From the NCBI RefSeq assembly GCF_027922365.1, contig NZ_BSFN01000001.1, forward strand, positions 261,671 to 325,670: 64,000 nt of DNA, read 5' to 3'. The notes beneath the pieces are model-generated. The model saw only the letters and a list, made by a program, of their open reading frames with translations. It had not been told where the DNA came from and did not search any database. The stretch comes from Pseudomonas turukhanskensis (GTDB lineage: Bacteria > Pseudomonadota > Gammaproteobacteria > Pseudomonadales > Pseudomonadaceae). The translations under genes were made by a program, and so were the position numbers. Every line of letters starts with the position of its first letter. Position 1 is the first letter of the stretch. Below, piece after piece: positions 1 through 8,014 of this stretch.

Positions 1-652
1 GAAAACCCTCAAGGAAGAATTGCGCGATGACGTACGCATTCAGTCGTTGCTCAACACCACGCTTATCGAGCGCGTGGACCAGCAACCCGACGATCTGGTC
101 GCCCACCTCAACGAAGAAATCGAAGCCCTCAGCGCCTTTGCTGCGCAGCTCAGCGGCCAGCACTGGCAAGACGTGGTGCAGCGCGTAAGCGAAGCCGAGC
201 GCGTGTTTGTCTGCGGCTTTCAAACGATCAAGGGCCTGGCTGAAGACTTTGCCAACCGCCTGTCACTGGTGCGCAGCGGGGTGGAGTTTCTCGACCTCTA
301 CAGCGGCGTGCTGGGGCGCTGGATCGACAGCCGCGACAAGCGCTGCTGCGTGATTCTGATCGACATCGCGCCCTATGCCGACGCCGGTATCGCCTTTGCC
401 AACAACTGCCTGCAAAGCGACACCGACCTGGTGGTGTTCACCGACGAATACGGCATTGCCCGGCACATCGACACGCCGCTGATCATCACCATGAAAACCA
501 AGACCGGGCTGATTCTGGAGTCCACCGGCGGGCTGACCAGTGCGCTGAATGTGCTGCTGCACTGCGTGGCGTCGCAGCGTAAAGGTGAGCTGAAGGAGCG
601 GTTGGCGGCGTACCGCTCGCGGGTGGAGAGTTTGAAGTTGTATCGGCCTTGA
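1..652 (+). CDS. MurR/RpiR family transcriptional regulator, 5'-truncated by the window edge
   Basis: The reading frame is open to base 2 and reads KTLKEEL before the first possible internal start (TTG at 20), so the N-terminal RpiR helix-turn-helix lies outside the window. The visible 216 or so residues are the linker and SIS (sugar isomerase) domain, which in this family binds a phosphosugar or other small effector. The stretch VFVCGFQTIKGLAEDFANRL is the expected first strand and loop of the SIS fold. It converges on the argE-like gene across a palindromic repeat. RpiR proteins next to DUF1028, Rid and peptidase genes usually control amino-acid or amine catabolism, but the target here is inference. 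Confidence 0.85.
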   Translation, partial: KTLKEELRDDVRIQSLLNTTLIERVDQQPDDLVAHLNEEIEALSAFAAQLSGQHWQDVVQRVSEAERVFVCGFQTIKGLAEDFANRLSLVRSGVEFLDLYSGVLGRWIDSRDKRCCVILIDIAPYADAGIAFANNCLQSDTDLVVFTDEYGIARHIDTPLIITMKTKTGLILESTGGLTSALNVLLHCVASQRKGELKERLAAYRSRVESLKLYRP

Positions 653-667
653 GATCTGACGCGGACC

Positions 668-754
668 TTAGGGCGACTATCCCCTTCAGGGGTATCCGCC
701 GGGTTCGCTAGGCAATCGCAGCGGCGGATATCGCCAAGGCGATATTCGCCCTAC
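668..754. repeat. Palindromic GTAGGGCGAATA-family repeat, copy A
   Basis: The outer arms read as TAGGGCGA...TCGCCCTA, with inner hairpins around CGGATATCGCC and AGGGGTAT. The repeat fills the gap between the convergent RpiR and argE-like genes and could act as a two-way terminator. Its right arm supplies the TAG stop codon of the argE-like gene. Related copies lie at 4657, 19282, 37764 and 61567. Confidence 0.75.
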
Positions 755-1899
755 GCCTGCATCCACTCGGCCAACCGCGCCAGCATGGCATCGCATTGGT
801 GGAGTTGCTCAAGGCTCACAAACTCATCCGGCTTATGCCCCTGGTCCATGCTCCCCGGCCCGCACACCACAGTGGCGATACCAGCCTGGTCGAATAACCC
901 GCCTTCGGTGCCAAACGCCACAGTGCCGAAATCACTGGAACCACTGATCAGCGCCAGCAACTTCGCCGCCTCGCTATCGTTCGCCGTAGCCAACCCCGGA
1001 TACGCGCTGATCGGTGTAAAGCGTATGCCTGTGCCCGGCTGCACCGCATTCATCTGCGGCACCAGCTCGGTTGCATAGGCCTGCAGCTCAGCGGCAACCT
1101 GCTCGGCGTTGTCGGCGGGCAAGGTGCGCACTTCAAAGTCGAAACGACAGTGCTCGGGCACGATATTCAGCGCGCTGCCGCCGCTGATGGTGCCGGTTTG
1201 CACGGTGGAATACGGCGGGTCGAAGCGGCTGTCGTGGCGCTCTTTGGCGGCCAGGCGCTGCGCGATTTCGCCGAGGCGGCCAATGAGTTTCGCGGCGTAT
1301 TCGATGGCATTTACGCCCTGCGGCGCATAGGCCGAATGGCAGGCGGCACCATGCACGTCGCAGCGCATCCCGAGCTTGCCCTTGTGGCCGAGCACCGGGC
1401 GCATAAAGGTTGGCTCGCCGATGATGCACAGGCTGGGGCGCTCGGGGCGGCCCTCGAGTGCTTCGATCAGGCTGCGCACACCGAGGCAGCCGACCTCTTC
1501 GTCATAGGAAATCGCCAGGTGCAGCGGCACCCGCAAGGGCTTGGCGAGAAACGCCGGCAAGGCCGCGAGCACGCAGGCGATATAGCCCTTCATATCCGCC
1601 GTGCCACGGCCGTAGAGCTTGCCGTCCTGTTCGGTCATTGCAAAGGGCGGCACGGTCCAGGCCTGGCCGTCCACCGGCACCACATCACTATGGCCGGAGA
1701 GCATCACCCCCCCCGCGCCCGCTGGGCCGAGCCGGGCATAGAGGTTGGCCTTGCGACGGTCATCGCTGTAGATCAGCTCGCTGTCGATGCCAAGGCCCGA
1801 GAGGTAGTCGTGGACGAATTCGATCAACGCCAGGTTCGACGCGCGGCTGACGGTGTCGAAGGCGATAAGGTGGGATAGCAGGTCGCGGCTGGTGGGCAT
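751..1899 (-). CDS. argE: M20 family deacetylase, acetylornithine deacetylase (ArgE) type
   Basis: This 382-residue cytoplasmic zinc amidohydrolase is of the ArgE subfamily, which splits N-acetylornithine to ornithine and acetate. M20 landmarks are present: SGHSDVVPV at 68-76 (His70 ligand, Asp72), GRGTADMKG at 98-105 (Asp102 bridging ligand), and SYDEEVGC at 131-138 (catalytic Glu134, ligand Glu135). The length is normal for ArgE. Its neighbours are a DUF1028 and a Rid protein rather than arginine genes, so it may act on another N-acyl amino acid within a catabolic cluster. The TAG stop lies inside a palindromic repeat. Confidence 0.85.
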   Translation of the reverse strand: MPTSRDLLSHLIAFDTVSRASNLALIEFVHDYLSGLGIDSELIYSDDRRKANLYARLGPAGAGGVMLSGHSDVVPVDGQAWTVPPFAMTEQDGKLYGRGTADMKGYIACVLAALPAFLAKPLRVPLHLAISYDEEVGCLGVRSLIEALEGRPERPSLCIIGEPTFMRPVLGHKGKLGMRCDVHGAACHSAYAPQGVNAIEYAAKLIGRLGEIAQRLAAKERHDSRFDPPYSTVQTGTISGGSALNIVPEHCRFDFEVRTLPADNAEQVAAELQAYATELVPQMNAVQPGTGIRFTPISAYPGLATANDSEAAKLLALISGSSDFGTVAFGTEGGLFDQAGIATVVCGPGSMDQGHKPDEFVSLEQLHQCDAMLARLAEWMQA

Positions 1900-1941
1900 G
1901 ATCGGACTCGGTAGCTAAACAAACTTCCGTGAAAGGCGAGT

Positions 1942-2619
1942 TCACTCGTCCCCTGGCACACCGTAACTCGGCGCCTTGGTCGGGTCGAGGGCACGGGTGA
2001 TGTAGTCCTGCATCTGCGGGCGATACGCCGTCCACAATTCACCCAGCTCGCCAATCGGATCGTGCTCAGCCCAGTCCACGCGTAAATCGACAATCGGCCA
2101 CAGCAAGTCGCTCACCACCGACATCGCCGCCGAATGCACCGGCCCGGCTTCGCCACCGGCGGCCATTGCGGCATTCATTGCCGCCAGCAAGCGGTCGGGC
2201 AGTGCTTCGCCCGCGCTGCCTTCGAACGCCGCCACCATGGCCTCGATCACCTGCGGGCTGGACAGCAAATTACCCGCCGCCACGCATTGCTCACCGGCCA
2301 CCGCATTGTGCAGGCCAAGCGCTTCGCTGCCGGTAAACAACGCGGTGGCGCCGTGGTGGTCGATCACCGTTACCTGGCGAAACTGGCTAAAGCCGTGGGT
2401 GGTCAGCGCCTTGTCCAGGGCCTCGCTGGCACTGGCGCCCTGCTCCAGCAAGTCGAGAATTTCCGGGCCCAGGGCCGGCAGGGTGATGTTCTGCGTGGAC
2501 ACCGCACCAATGCCGCCGCGCACCCATGGGCAACGGGCACCCACGGCGATGCTGGAGGAGCTGATGGCGATACCCAGCTGGCCGGTTTCGGCGCAGCGGC
2601 CGACGATGGAGAAGGTCAT
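1942..2619 (-). CDS. DUF1028 domain-containing protein (Ntn-hydrolase-like)
   Basis: This 225-residue protein begins MTFSIVGRCAETGQLGIAIS, the conserved N-terminus of DUF1028. Ser4 lies near the chain start, and structural work places the family near N-terminal nucleophile hydrolases. GAVSTQN and the GNLL segment are other family features. An ATG eight codons further upstream is rejected because AGGAGC sits at the right distance from 2619. DUF1028 genes commonly travel with Rid proteins and M20 peptidases in putative peptidase or amidase clusters, as here. The substrate is unknown. Confidence 0.85.
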   Translation of the reverse strand: MTFSIVGRCAETGQLGIAISSSSIAVGARCPWVRGGIGAVSTQNITLPALGPEILDLLEQGASASEALDKALTTHGFSQFRQVTVIDHHGATALFTGSEALGLHNAVAGEQCVAAGNLLSSPQVIEAMVAAFEGSAGEALPDRLLAAMNAAMAAGGEAGPVHSAAMSVVSDLLWPIVDLRVDWAEHDPIGELGELWTAYRPQMQDYITRALDPTKAPSYGVPGDE

Positions 2620-2721
2620 GAATGCTCCTAAAAAAACCAACAAAGCGTCACGAGCGCAGGCGAGACAAGGCGAAAACCGATGAAGAGGTTTTCAACGCAG
2701 TATCGCCAAGCGCAGTAGCTT

Positions 2722-3138
2722 TCAATCCGGGATAACAGCGATCACATCAATCTCCATCAACCACTGCGGCTGACCGAGGGCGGAAACCACCAACCCGGTG
2801 GAAATCGGAAACACGCCTTTCAACCACTTGCCCACTTCCTGGTACACCGGCTCGCGGTAGCGGGGGTCGGTGAGGTAGGTGGTGGTTTTAACGATATGGC
2901 TCAGGTCGCTACCCGCCTCCTCCAGCAGTTGCTTGAGGTTTTTCATCGCCTGTTCGGCTTGTGCGCGCGGGTCGCCCAGGCCCACCAGGTTGCCTTCGAA
3001 GTCAGTGCCTACCTGCCCGCGTACATACACGGTGTTGCCGGCGCGCACGGCCTGGCACAGGTCGTTGTCCAGGGTCTGGTTGGGGTAGGTGTCCTTGGTG
3101 TTGAACATGCGAATGCGGGTGTGGGTGGGTTTGCTCAT
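2722..3138 (-). CDS. Rid family protein lacking the usual catalytic arginine
   Basis: This 138-residue YjgF/YER057c/UK114 fold protein starts at MSKPTHTRIR; a long in-frame upstream extension runs through repeat DNA and is rejected. GQVG at 41-44 and the C-terminal ...MEIDVIAVIPD fit the family. RidA enzymes that hydrolyse enamine/imine intermediates carry a conserved Arg in a P-A-R-S/T motif. Here the segment reads FPISTG (110-115), with Ser113 at that position, so it probably belongs to another Rid subgroup. It lies downstream of its own repeat-containing leader and upstream of DUF1028 and argE in the same direction. Confidence 0.85.
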   Translation of the reverse strand: MSKPTHTRIRMFNTKDTYPNQTLDNDLCQAVRAGNTVYVRGQVGTDFEGNLVGLGDPRAQAEQAMKNLKQLLEEAGSDLSHIVKTTTYLTDPRYREPVYQEVGKWLKGVFPISTGLVVSALGQPQWLMEIDVIAVIPD

Positions 3139-3169
3139 GGGCGACCTGCTGGTTCGGTGTTTGGAAAAG

Positions 3170-3273
3170 CCCCTCACCCTAGCCCTCTGCCACAGGGAGA
3201 GGGTACTGGAGCGGAGTTCGGCAATCATTCCCGGTCGGCCCCCTCTCCCTCCGGGAGAGGGTTGGGGTGAGGG
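3170..3273. repeat. CCCTCTCCC/GGGAGAGGG inverted repeat, copy 1
   Basis: Two facing halves, CCCCTCACCCTAGCCCTCT and GAGAGGGTTGGGGTGAGGG, form a long imperfect hairpin in the leader of the Rid gene. The same element recurs at 14675 and 29956, with a half copy at 54853. It is a typical dispersed Pseudomonas repeat with no coding potential. Confidence 0.75.
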
Positions 3274-3395
3274 CGCTTTTTGCCACGCCCACGACCTATG
3301 CCAGCATTCTGTCCACACCCAGGCCAGAGCGAAATTAGGTTTTTTGTCGTCGTGGGTTAGGTAAAAACTGGGGTGGGGCTGAGCCGGGGTGGAGC

Positions 3396-3821
3396 TTAGC
3401 CGGCGTGGCGCTGCATATTGAATACCCGCCACTGGCCGTCGTCGCCGTAACGCAGGCTGACCTTGAGCAGGCAGGCGCCTTCGAACTCCACGTCGACCTC
3501 GGGCATCTCCACCGGCGCGTCGTTCCACCAGCGGCGCAGGCGGTTACCGTTGGTTTGCGGCGGGGCGGTCCATTCCACGCGGTCGACGGTGCAGAGCTGG
3601 CGTTGCATCAACGCGGCAAATTCAGCCGGTGTGCGACCCACGTATTCGTTACGCAGCGCCAGGTCCTGCGCCTTGTCCAACTGACCGGCTTCCAGCAGGG
3701 TGATAAACGCCTGTGCGCGGTCCACCGCTTCGACCGGGTAATGCTCAGCTTTGGCCCAGATATACGCGCCGACCGGCAGGGCGATAACCGCCGCTGCCGC
3801 CAGCAGAGCGCGCGAGCCCAT
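3396..3821 (-). CDS. Hypothetical protein with N-terminal membrane anchor
   Basis: This 141-residue protein starts at MGSRALLAAAAVIALPVGAY, one hydrophobic segment (about 4-22) that is either a signal anchor or an uncleaved signal. The remainder looks like a small alpha+beta domain with ALRNEYVGRTPAEFAALM, a basic WW pair near 91, and a C-terminal beta stretch ending WRVFNMQRHAG. The ATG overlaps the stop of the upstream PAP2-like gene (ATGA), so the two are translationally coupled. I do not recognise a family. It probably faces the periplasm next to its membrane partner. Confidence 0.7.
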   Translation of the reverse strand: MGSRALLAAAAVIALPVGAYIWAKAEHYPVEAVDRAQAFITLLEAGQLDKAQDLALRNEYVGRTPAEFAALMQRQLCTVDRVEWTAPPQTNGNRLRRWWNDAPVEMPEVDVEFEGACLLKVSLRYGDDGQWRVFNMQRHAG

Positions 3822-4489
3822 CAACGCGAGGACTGGGCCGTCGGCGACTGATGCCAGTGCGGCTTGATATAGGGCTCTTCGGCACCCGAGAGGATGATGG
3901 CGAAGTGGTTGAGTACGCCCTCGGCGGTGTATTTGGGGAAGCTGGCGCACACGGCGATCACGGTAAAGCCCATGGCCATGGCGCGGCCCGGAAGCGGACG
4001 GATGTCGACGCGTTCGGCCAGGGCCAGAAAGGTGAGCGAACCCAGGCTGCCGATCAACGCACCGGCAATGGCTTCGGAAACCGGGTGCACGGTAGGCGCA
4101 ACGATGGTGATGGCGAAATACCAACCCCATACCAGCGCCGCCAGCGCGACCGGCCAGCGCAACCAGGGGCGCCATTGCCGCACCAGCAAGCTGAAAAATA
4201 CCGGCAGTACCAGACAGGCGTTCATGGCGTGGCCGCTGAACACGGCAATATTCAGGGTTTCCAGGCCATGGCCCCAGCCCTTGAACGCCACTTTGCTGAC
4301 CATGACTGCACCATAGGCGAGCGCCACAACCAGCAGCCACAGCTGCGCCGCGCCGCGCGAAGCGCTGTAATTCAGCCAGGCGGCCACCAGCAGCAAGGCC
4401 GGAATCATCACGGTAATACCCATATAGGGCGTAATCGAGAATTCGCTTTCCACGTTGTCCCTCACATTCACACAGCCGCAGTCGGTCAC
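3821..4489 (-). CDS. PAP2-superfamily-like integral membrane protein
   Basis: This 222-residue protein has about six membrane spans. FSGHAM at 84-89 matches the central SGH of PAP2 phosphatases. TVHPVSEAIAGALIG at 133-147 resembles the third PAP2 motif, with His135 in the catalytic position, but Glu139 stands where Asp is usual and the preceding Arg is missing. A Lys at 66 or 70 may represent motif 1. A lipid-phosphate phosphatase is therefore only a tentative role. An internal start at Met23 is possible. It is coupled to the anchored protein downstream. Confidence 0.7.
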   Translation of the reverse strand: MTDCGCVNVRDNVESEFSITPYMGITVMIPALLLVAAWLNYSASRGAAQLWLLVVALAYGAVMVSKVAFKGWGHGLETLNIAVFSGHAMNACLVLPVFFSLLVRQWRPWLRWPVALAALVWGWYFAITIVAPTVHPVSEAIAGALIGSLGSLTFLALAERVDIRPLPGRAMAMGFTVIAVCASFPKYTAEGVLNHFAIILSGAEEPYIKPHWHQSPTAQSSR

Positions 4490-4656
4490 TCGACGGCGGC
4501 GATTATTCTCGGCAGAACGCCACGCAACAAGGGGGGTATTGATCGATTTTTATTAGAAGGGGGTGACGCTGCACCGGTTTGGAAAAGCAAGTTCCACGCC
4601 GTGCTGAAATGAGACCTGACGGTTGCAGGTTAGTTGCGCCTCTCGTCGCCCGCCGC

Positions 4657-4739
4657 GTAGGACGAATACCCGCCACGCGGGTAGCCGCCGATTCACCAAC
4701 GCCGAAACGGCGGACATGCCGTTGGTGTATTCGCCCTAC
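4657..4739. repeat. GTAGGGCGAATA-family repeat, copy B
   Basis: The arms read GTAGGACGAATACCCGCC and GGTGTATTCGCCCTAC. The right arm supplies the TAG stop codon of the ABC ATPase gene, the last gene of the large riboswitch operon, and may help terminate it. Confidence 0.7.
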
Positions 4740-5605
4740 AACGCCGCCGGCTGGGTCCGGGTCAATTGCTCGAGGAGTTCCAAATCGGTACTCATGCCCG
4801 AGGTTTCACGGATCCGCGCCAGAATCTCGCGCTTCAAGGTAAGAAATTCAGCTGACAGTTTCATGTCTTGATTGCGCTCGGCTGGCAGCGGTACGTCGTA
4901 GATGGTGTCGATGCGCCCGGGGCGTGGCGCCATCAGCACCACGCGGCCACCGAGGTAAATCGCTTCTTCCACGTCGTGGGTCACAAACAGGATGGTGCTC
5001 TTTTCCAGGCGGTGCACGTGGCGGATCAGGTCGTGCATCACTTCGCGGGTTTGCGCATCCAGGGCGCCGAAGGGTTCGTCCATCAGCAGAATTTCCGGCT
5101 TGGGCATCAGCGCGCGGGCAATCGCCACCCGCTGCTGCATGCCGCCGGAGAGCTGATTGGGGTAGGCCTGGTGGAACGCCGACAAGCCCATCAGGTTGAG
5201 CAGCGCATCGGCGCGGCCGCTGGCCACTTCGATATCGCCGTCGGTTTTCACCGTGTCGGACACCACCTTGAGCTGGCGGCAGAACTTGATGTTTTGCATC
5301 ACGTTCAGCCACGGATACAGGCTGTAGTGCTGAAACACCATGGCGCGGTCGATGCCGGGGCCGGTTACGGCGCGGCCATCGAGCAGAATTTCCCCCCGGC
5401 TGTGCTGCTCCAGCCCGCCGATGCTGCGCAGCAGGGTGGACTTGCCGCAGCCCGAGGCGCCGACGAAGGTGATGAATTCGTTGCGCTGGATATCCAGGTT
5501 GATGTCCTGCAGCGCCTGCACCTCGCGGTTGCGGGTTTTGAACACCTTGCTGACCTGGCGGATACGGATCTTGGCGCCGCTGCTGTTCTCCACTGCCATC
5601 GTCAT
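4736..5605 (-). CDS. ABC transporter ATPase, SsuB/TauB/NrtD family
   Basis: This 289-residue cytoplasmic ATPase powers the importer formed with the permease directly upstream and the binding protein encoded 7 kb upstream at the head of the same operon. Walker A is GASGCGKS (49-56), the ABC signature is LSGGM (152-156) and Walker B is ILLMDEP (172-178). HDVEEAIYL is the switch His region. The family imports sulfonates, nitrate, cyanate, and, in guanidine-riboswitch operons, probably guanidine-type compounds. The start overlaps the permease stop (TAATG arrangement). A second ATG two codons in is possible. Confidence 0.95.
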   Translation of the reverse strand: MTMAVENSSGAKIRIRQVSKVFKTRNREVQALQDINLDIQRNEFITFVGASGCGKSTLLRSIGGLEQHSRGEILLDGRAVTGPGIDRAMVFQHYSLYPWLNVMQNIKFCRQLKVVSDTVKTDGDIEVASGRADALLNLMGLSAFHQAYPNQLSGGMQQRVAIARALMPKPEILLMDEPFGALDAQTREVMHDLIRHVHRLEKSTILFVTHDVEEAIYLGGRVVLMAPRPGRIDTIYDVPLPAERNQDMKLSAEFLTLKREILARIRETSGMSTDLELLEQLTRTQPAAL

Positions 5606-6441
5606 TACCTCTTCAACCAGGGAAAGGCTGCACGGCCGAGCCAGCGGAACGCCTGGTCGGTGAGCAGGCCGATAACGCCGATCAGAATGATGCCGGCGAA
5701 GATCTTGTCGGTTTGCATATAGCGCTGGGCTTTGAGAATGGCGTACCCAAGGCCCGAGTTGGCGGCCACCAGTTCGGCCACCACCAGGTAGGTCCAGGCC
5801 CAGCCACAGGTGATACGCAGGGTGTCGAGCAGCGCCGGGCGCGCCGAGGGCAGTATCACCAGCTTGACGATCTCGCTGCGGCTGGCACCCATGGTCTGCG
5901 CCGCTTCGATCTGCGCCATCGGCACCCGACGTACGTCTTCGGCCACCATCAACACCATCTGGAAAAAGGTGCCGATAAAGATGATCAGCACCTTGGAGCT
6001 TTCATCAATGCCCACCCACAGCATCACCAGCGGGATAAAGGCCACCGCCGGCATATAGCGAATAAAGTCGGTGAGCGGTTCGAGAAAGGCCTGCACCGGG
6101 CGGTAGGTGCCGATATACAGGCCCAGCGGCAGGGCAAACAGCGCCGAGAGCAGAAAGCCGGTCATCACCCGGTACACGCTGATGCCGATATCGGCCAGCA
6201 GGCCTTCATCGCTCCACCAGCGGCCTACCCGTGCCAGCACCGCATCGGGCCCCGGCATAAACATCGGGTTGGCCAGGCCCGCAGCGGTGTAAGCCCACCA
6301 GACCAGCAACGGCAGAATCAGGCCAGCGGCGGCCAAGCCCCAGATGGCGCCGCGCGAGAGCTCGCCACGGATCACCCACCAGCTCTGGCGGGCAGGTTGC
6401 GTCGCCGCTTGCGGTTCGGGCAAGGGTTGATGGGCGCTCAT
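5605..6441 (-). CDS. ABC transporter permease, SsuC/TauC family
   Basis: This 278-residue inner-membrane protein has about six spans and a cytoplasmic N-terminal tail. The EAA-type coupling loop reads AAQTMGASRSEIVKLVILP (around 180-200). It pairs with the ATPase downstream. The start codon overlaps the stop of the preceding gene as ATGA, the arrangement used by most junctions of this operon. The closest families carry nitrate, sulfonate and taurine; substrate choice is set by the binding protein. Confidence 0.95.
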   Translation of the reverse strand: MSAHQPLPEPQAATQPARQSWWVIRGELSRGAIWGLAAAGLILPLLVWWAYTAAGLANPMFMPGPDAVLARVGRWWSDEGLLADIGISVYRVMTGFLLSALFALPLGLYIGTYRPVQAFLEPLTDFIRYMPAVAFIPLVMLWVGIDESSKVLIIFIGTFFQMVLMVAEDVRRVPMAQIEAAQTMGASRSEIVKLVILPSARPALLDTLRITCGWAWTYLVVAELVAANSGLGYAILKAQRYMQTDKIFAGIILIGVIGLLTDQAFRWLGRAAFPWLKR

Positions 6442-7235
6442 GACAAGGCCTCCTCAGCAGGGGGAAAAATAGGATTCGCACGCCGCCGCCAGCCGCCGAT
6501 GGGCAACACATGGCCCAGCTGCGCCAGGGTATCGACGGCGCATAGCTGCTCGGCGTGGTCGGGGTCGATGGTGGCGGGCAACAGAGCCTGGCCGATCCGT
6601 TCGGGAATGGTCGACAGCTCGATCTGCCACGGCTGCTTGCCGTGGTGATGGCGACCAAAGGACAGCTCACACTCCAACAGATGCACCTGACAGACGCCCT
6701 GCTCCAACAGCGCCAGCAGGGAGCCGGCGGGCGGTAGCGGTTTGTGCCGACTGGCAGCAAACACAAAGTAGTCGCCGGCCAGCAGCAGACAGCCCTGGCG
6801 GCCATCGGCGGCCACCAGCCATTGACCCCAGTTACGCCCGATGGAGTCCGGCAGGCGCTCCCATACCTCGTGGTAGCTGCCATCCAGGCCGTCTTCGAAT
6901 ACGCACTCGGAATGCTCGAACCGCATGGTGCCGATGTCTTTGCTGACCCGAGGCGGCTGCACATCGAAGGCGCGGTGCCATTGGCACAGCTCGGCGCTAC
7001 CGGCCGGCTCGGTGATTTCGGTGACACCGGCAAAACCCGCCTGGGTTGCCAGTTCGCGCACGCTCTGCGGTGCCGGTTGCGGAATACGCAGGTCAGCGAA
7101 CAGCCGCGCGGTCTGCGTCCAGTACACCTGGGTGCTGCTGTCACGCACGCCGCCCGTGGTGGTCAGCAGCGTGCGCTGCCACACGCCCAGGTAACGCTCA
7201 GGCACCGGGCTTGAGGTAAGCGGCGAACCACTCAT
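6438..7235 (-). CDS. Uncharacterised protein, possibly lipocalin/HRI1-like
   Basis: This 265-residue soluble protein has no signal peptide. Near the N-terminus ERYLGVWQR is followed by VYWTQTARLFADLRIP. The rest is rich in beta-strand-like segments with conserved-looking Trp residues (WQR, YWTQ, CQWHR, WERLPD, WGQWL). This layout suggests a lipocalin-like barrel of the HRI1 type, but I cannot confirm a family. It is ATGA-coupled on both sides within the riboswitch operon, so it probably takes part in the same pathway, either as a binding or scaffold protein or as an unrecognised enzyme. Confidence 0.75.
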   Translation of the reverse strand: MSGSPLTSSPVPERYLGVWQRTLLTTTGGVRDSSTQVYWTQTARLFADLRIPQPAPQSVRELATQAGFAGVTEITEPAGSAELCQWHRAFDVQPPRVSKDIGTMRFEHSECVFEDGLDGSYHEVWERLPDSIGRNWGQWLVAADGRQGCLLLAGDYFVFAASRHKPLPPAGSLLALLEQGVCQVHLLECELSFGRHHHGKQPWQIELSTIPERIGQALLPATIDPDHAEQLCAVDTLAQLGHVLPIGGWRRRANPIFPPAEEALS

Positions 7236-8014
7236 GAATGAAACTCCGGAAACTGTTTGAGCCCGCGCCAGAACGCCATGTCGTGATTAGGCCACAGCTC
7301 GCCGTCAGTCTCCCTGGCCAGCGCCTTGAGCTTGCGGATACTGGCAACCGCCAGGTCTTCGCGCGCCTGCCACAGGGTGCCGGGGGCGATTTCGTCGTCA
7401 ATGTTCTCGGTCAGGTCGGCCGCATCACCCGCCAGAATCACCGGCCGGCCCTGCGGCAGCTCGATCAGCAGCGACATATGCCCGGCGGTATGCCCAGGCG
7501 TGTTGATGGCGCGCACGCCCGGCACCAGGTCGTATTCGTCGGTCTGGATTTTCCAGCGGTAGTCGCCGGCAAAGTCATCGGCGAAATAGGCGTCGTCGGC
7601 CTTGGCTTTCGCTGCCTCCAATTCGGCGCCGTGCACATGCACCTCGGCGCCGCACACTTCGCACAAGCCGCCGGCATGGTCGAAGTGCAGGTGGCCGAGA
7701 AACACCAGGTCAATATCGGCGGGCGTCAGCCCCAGGCGGGCGAAGTGTGCGGGCAGGCGTTGGTCTTCGCTCATCTGCGGCGCGCCCATGGGAAATTCCA
7801 CCGGGTCGTACCAGCGCGCACGCTGAACCGGGTCGTTGATCTTGGCGTAGTCGCAACCGACGTCGTACAGAATGCGGCCGTGGCTGGTCTCGATCAGGTA
7901 GGCCAGAATCGGCGCCTCGATCTGCACGCCATGGCCACGGTTATAGGTGGAGATGGTCTTGTCGTAGCGATGGGTGGCGGTGAGCAACGGCCAGAGTTTT
8001 TTTACCTGCGTCAT
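7232..8014 (-). CDS. Metallo-beta-lactamase fold hydrolase, N-acyl homoserine lactonase-like
   Basis: This 260-residue protein carries the dinuclear zinc motif HLHFDH at 108-113, followed by TPGHTAGH and a GDAAD segment that supply the remaining ligands. The overall pattern, including FLGHLHFDHAGG, is that of AiiA/AttM-type lactonases. In this operon a quorum-quenching role is unlikely; opening a lactone, lactam or cyclic guanidine ring, or hydrolysing an amide or ester, would fit better. The start at Met (8014) overlaps the amidase stop as ATGA; a longer upstream reading is rejected. Confidence 0.85.
   Translation of the reverse strand: MTQVKKLWPLLTATHRYDKTISTYNRGHGVQIEAPILAYLIETSHGRILYDVGCDYAKINDPVQRARWYDPVEFPMGAPQMSEDQRLPAHFARLGLTPADIDLVFLGHLHFDHAGGLCEVCGAEVHVHGAELEAAKAKADDAYFADDFAGDYRWKIQTDEYDLVPGVRAINTPGHTAGHMSLLIELPQGRPVILAGDAADLTENIDDEIAPGTLWQAREDLAVASIRKLKALARETDGELWPNHDMAFWRGLKQFPEFHS

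Noticed and set aside
7232..8014. Dedicated quorum-quenching lactonase
   Set aside because: The fold motif fits, but coupling to creatininase and amidase genes under a guanidine riboswitch makes a catabolic hydrolase more likely.
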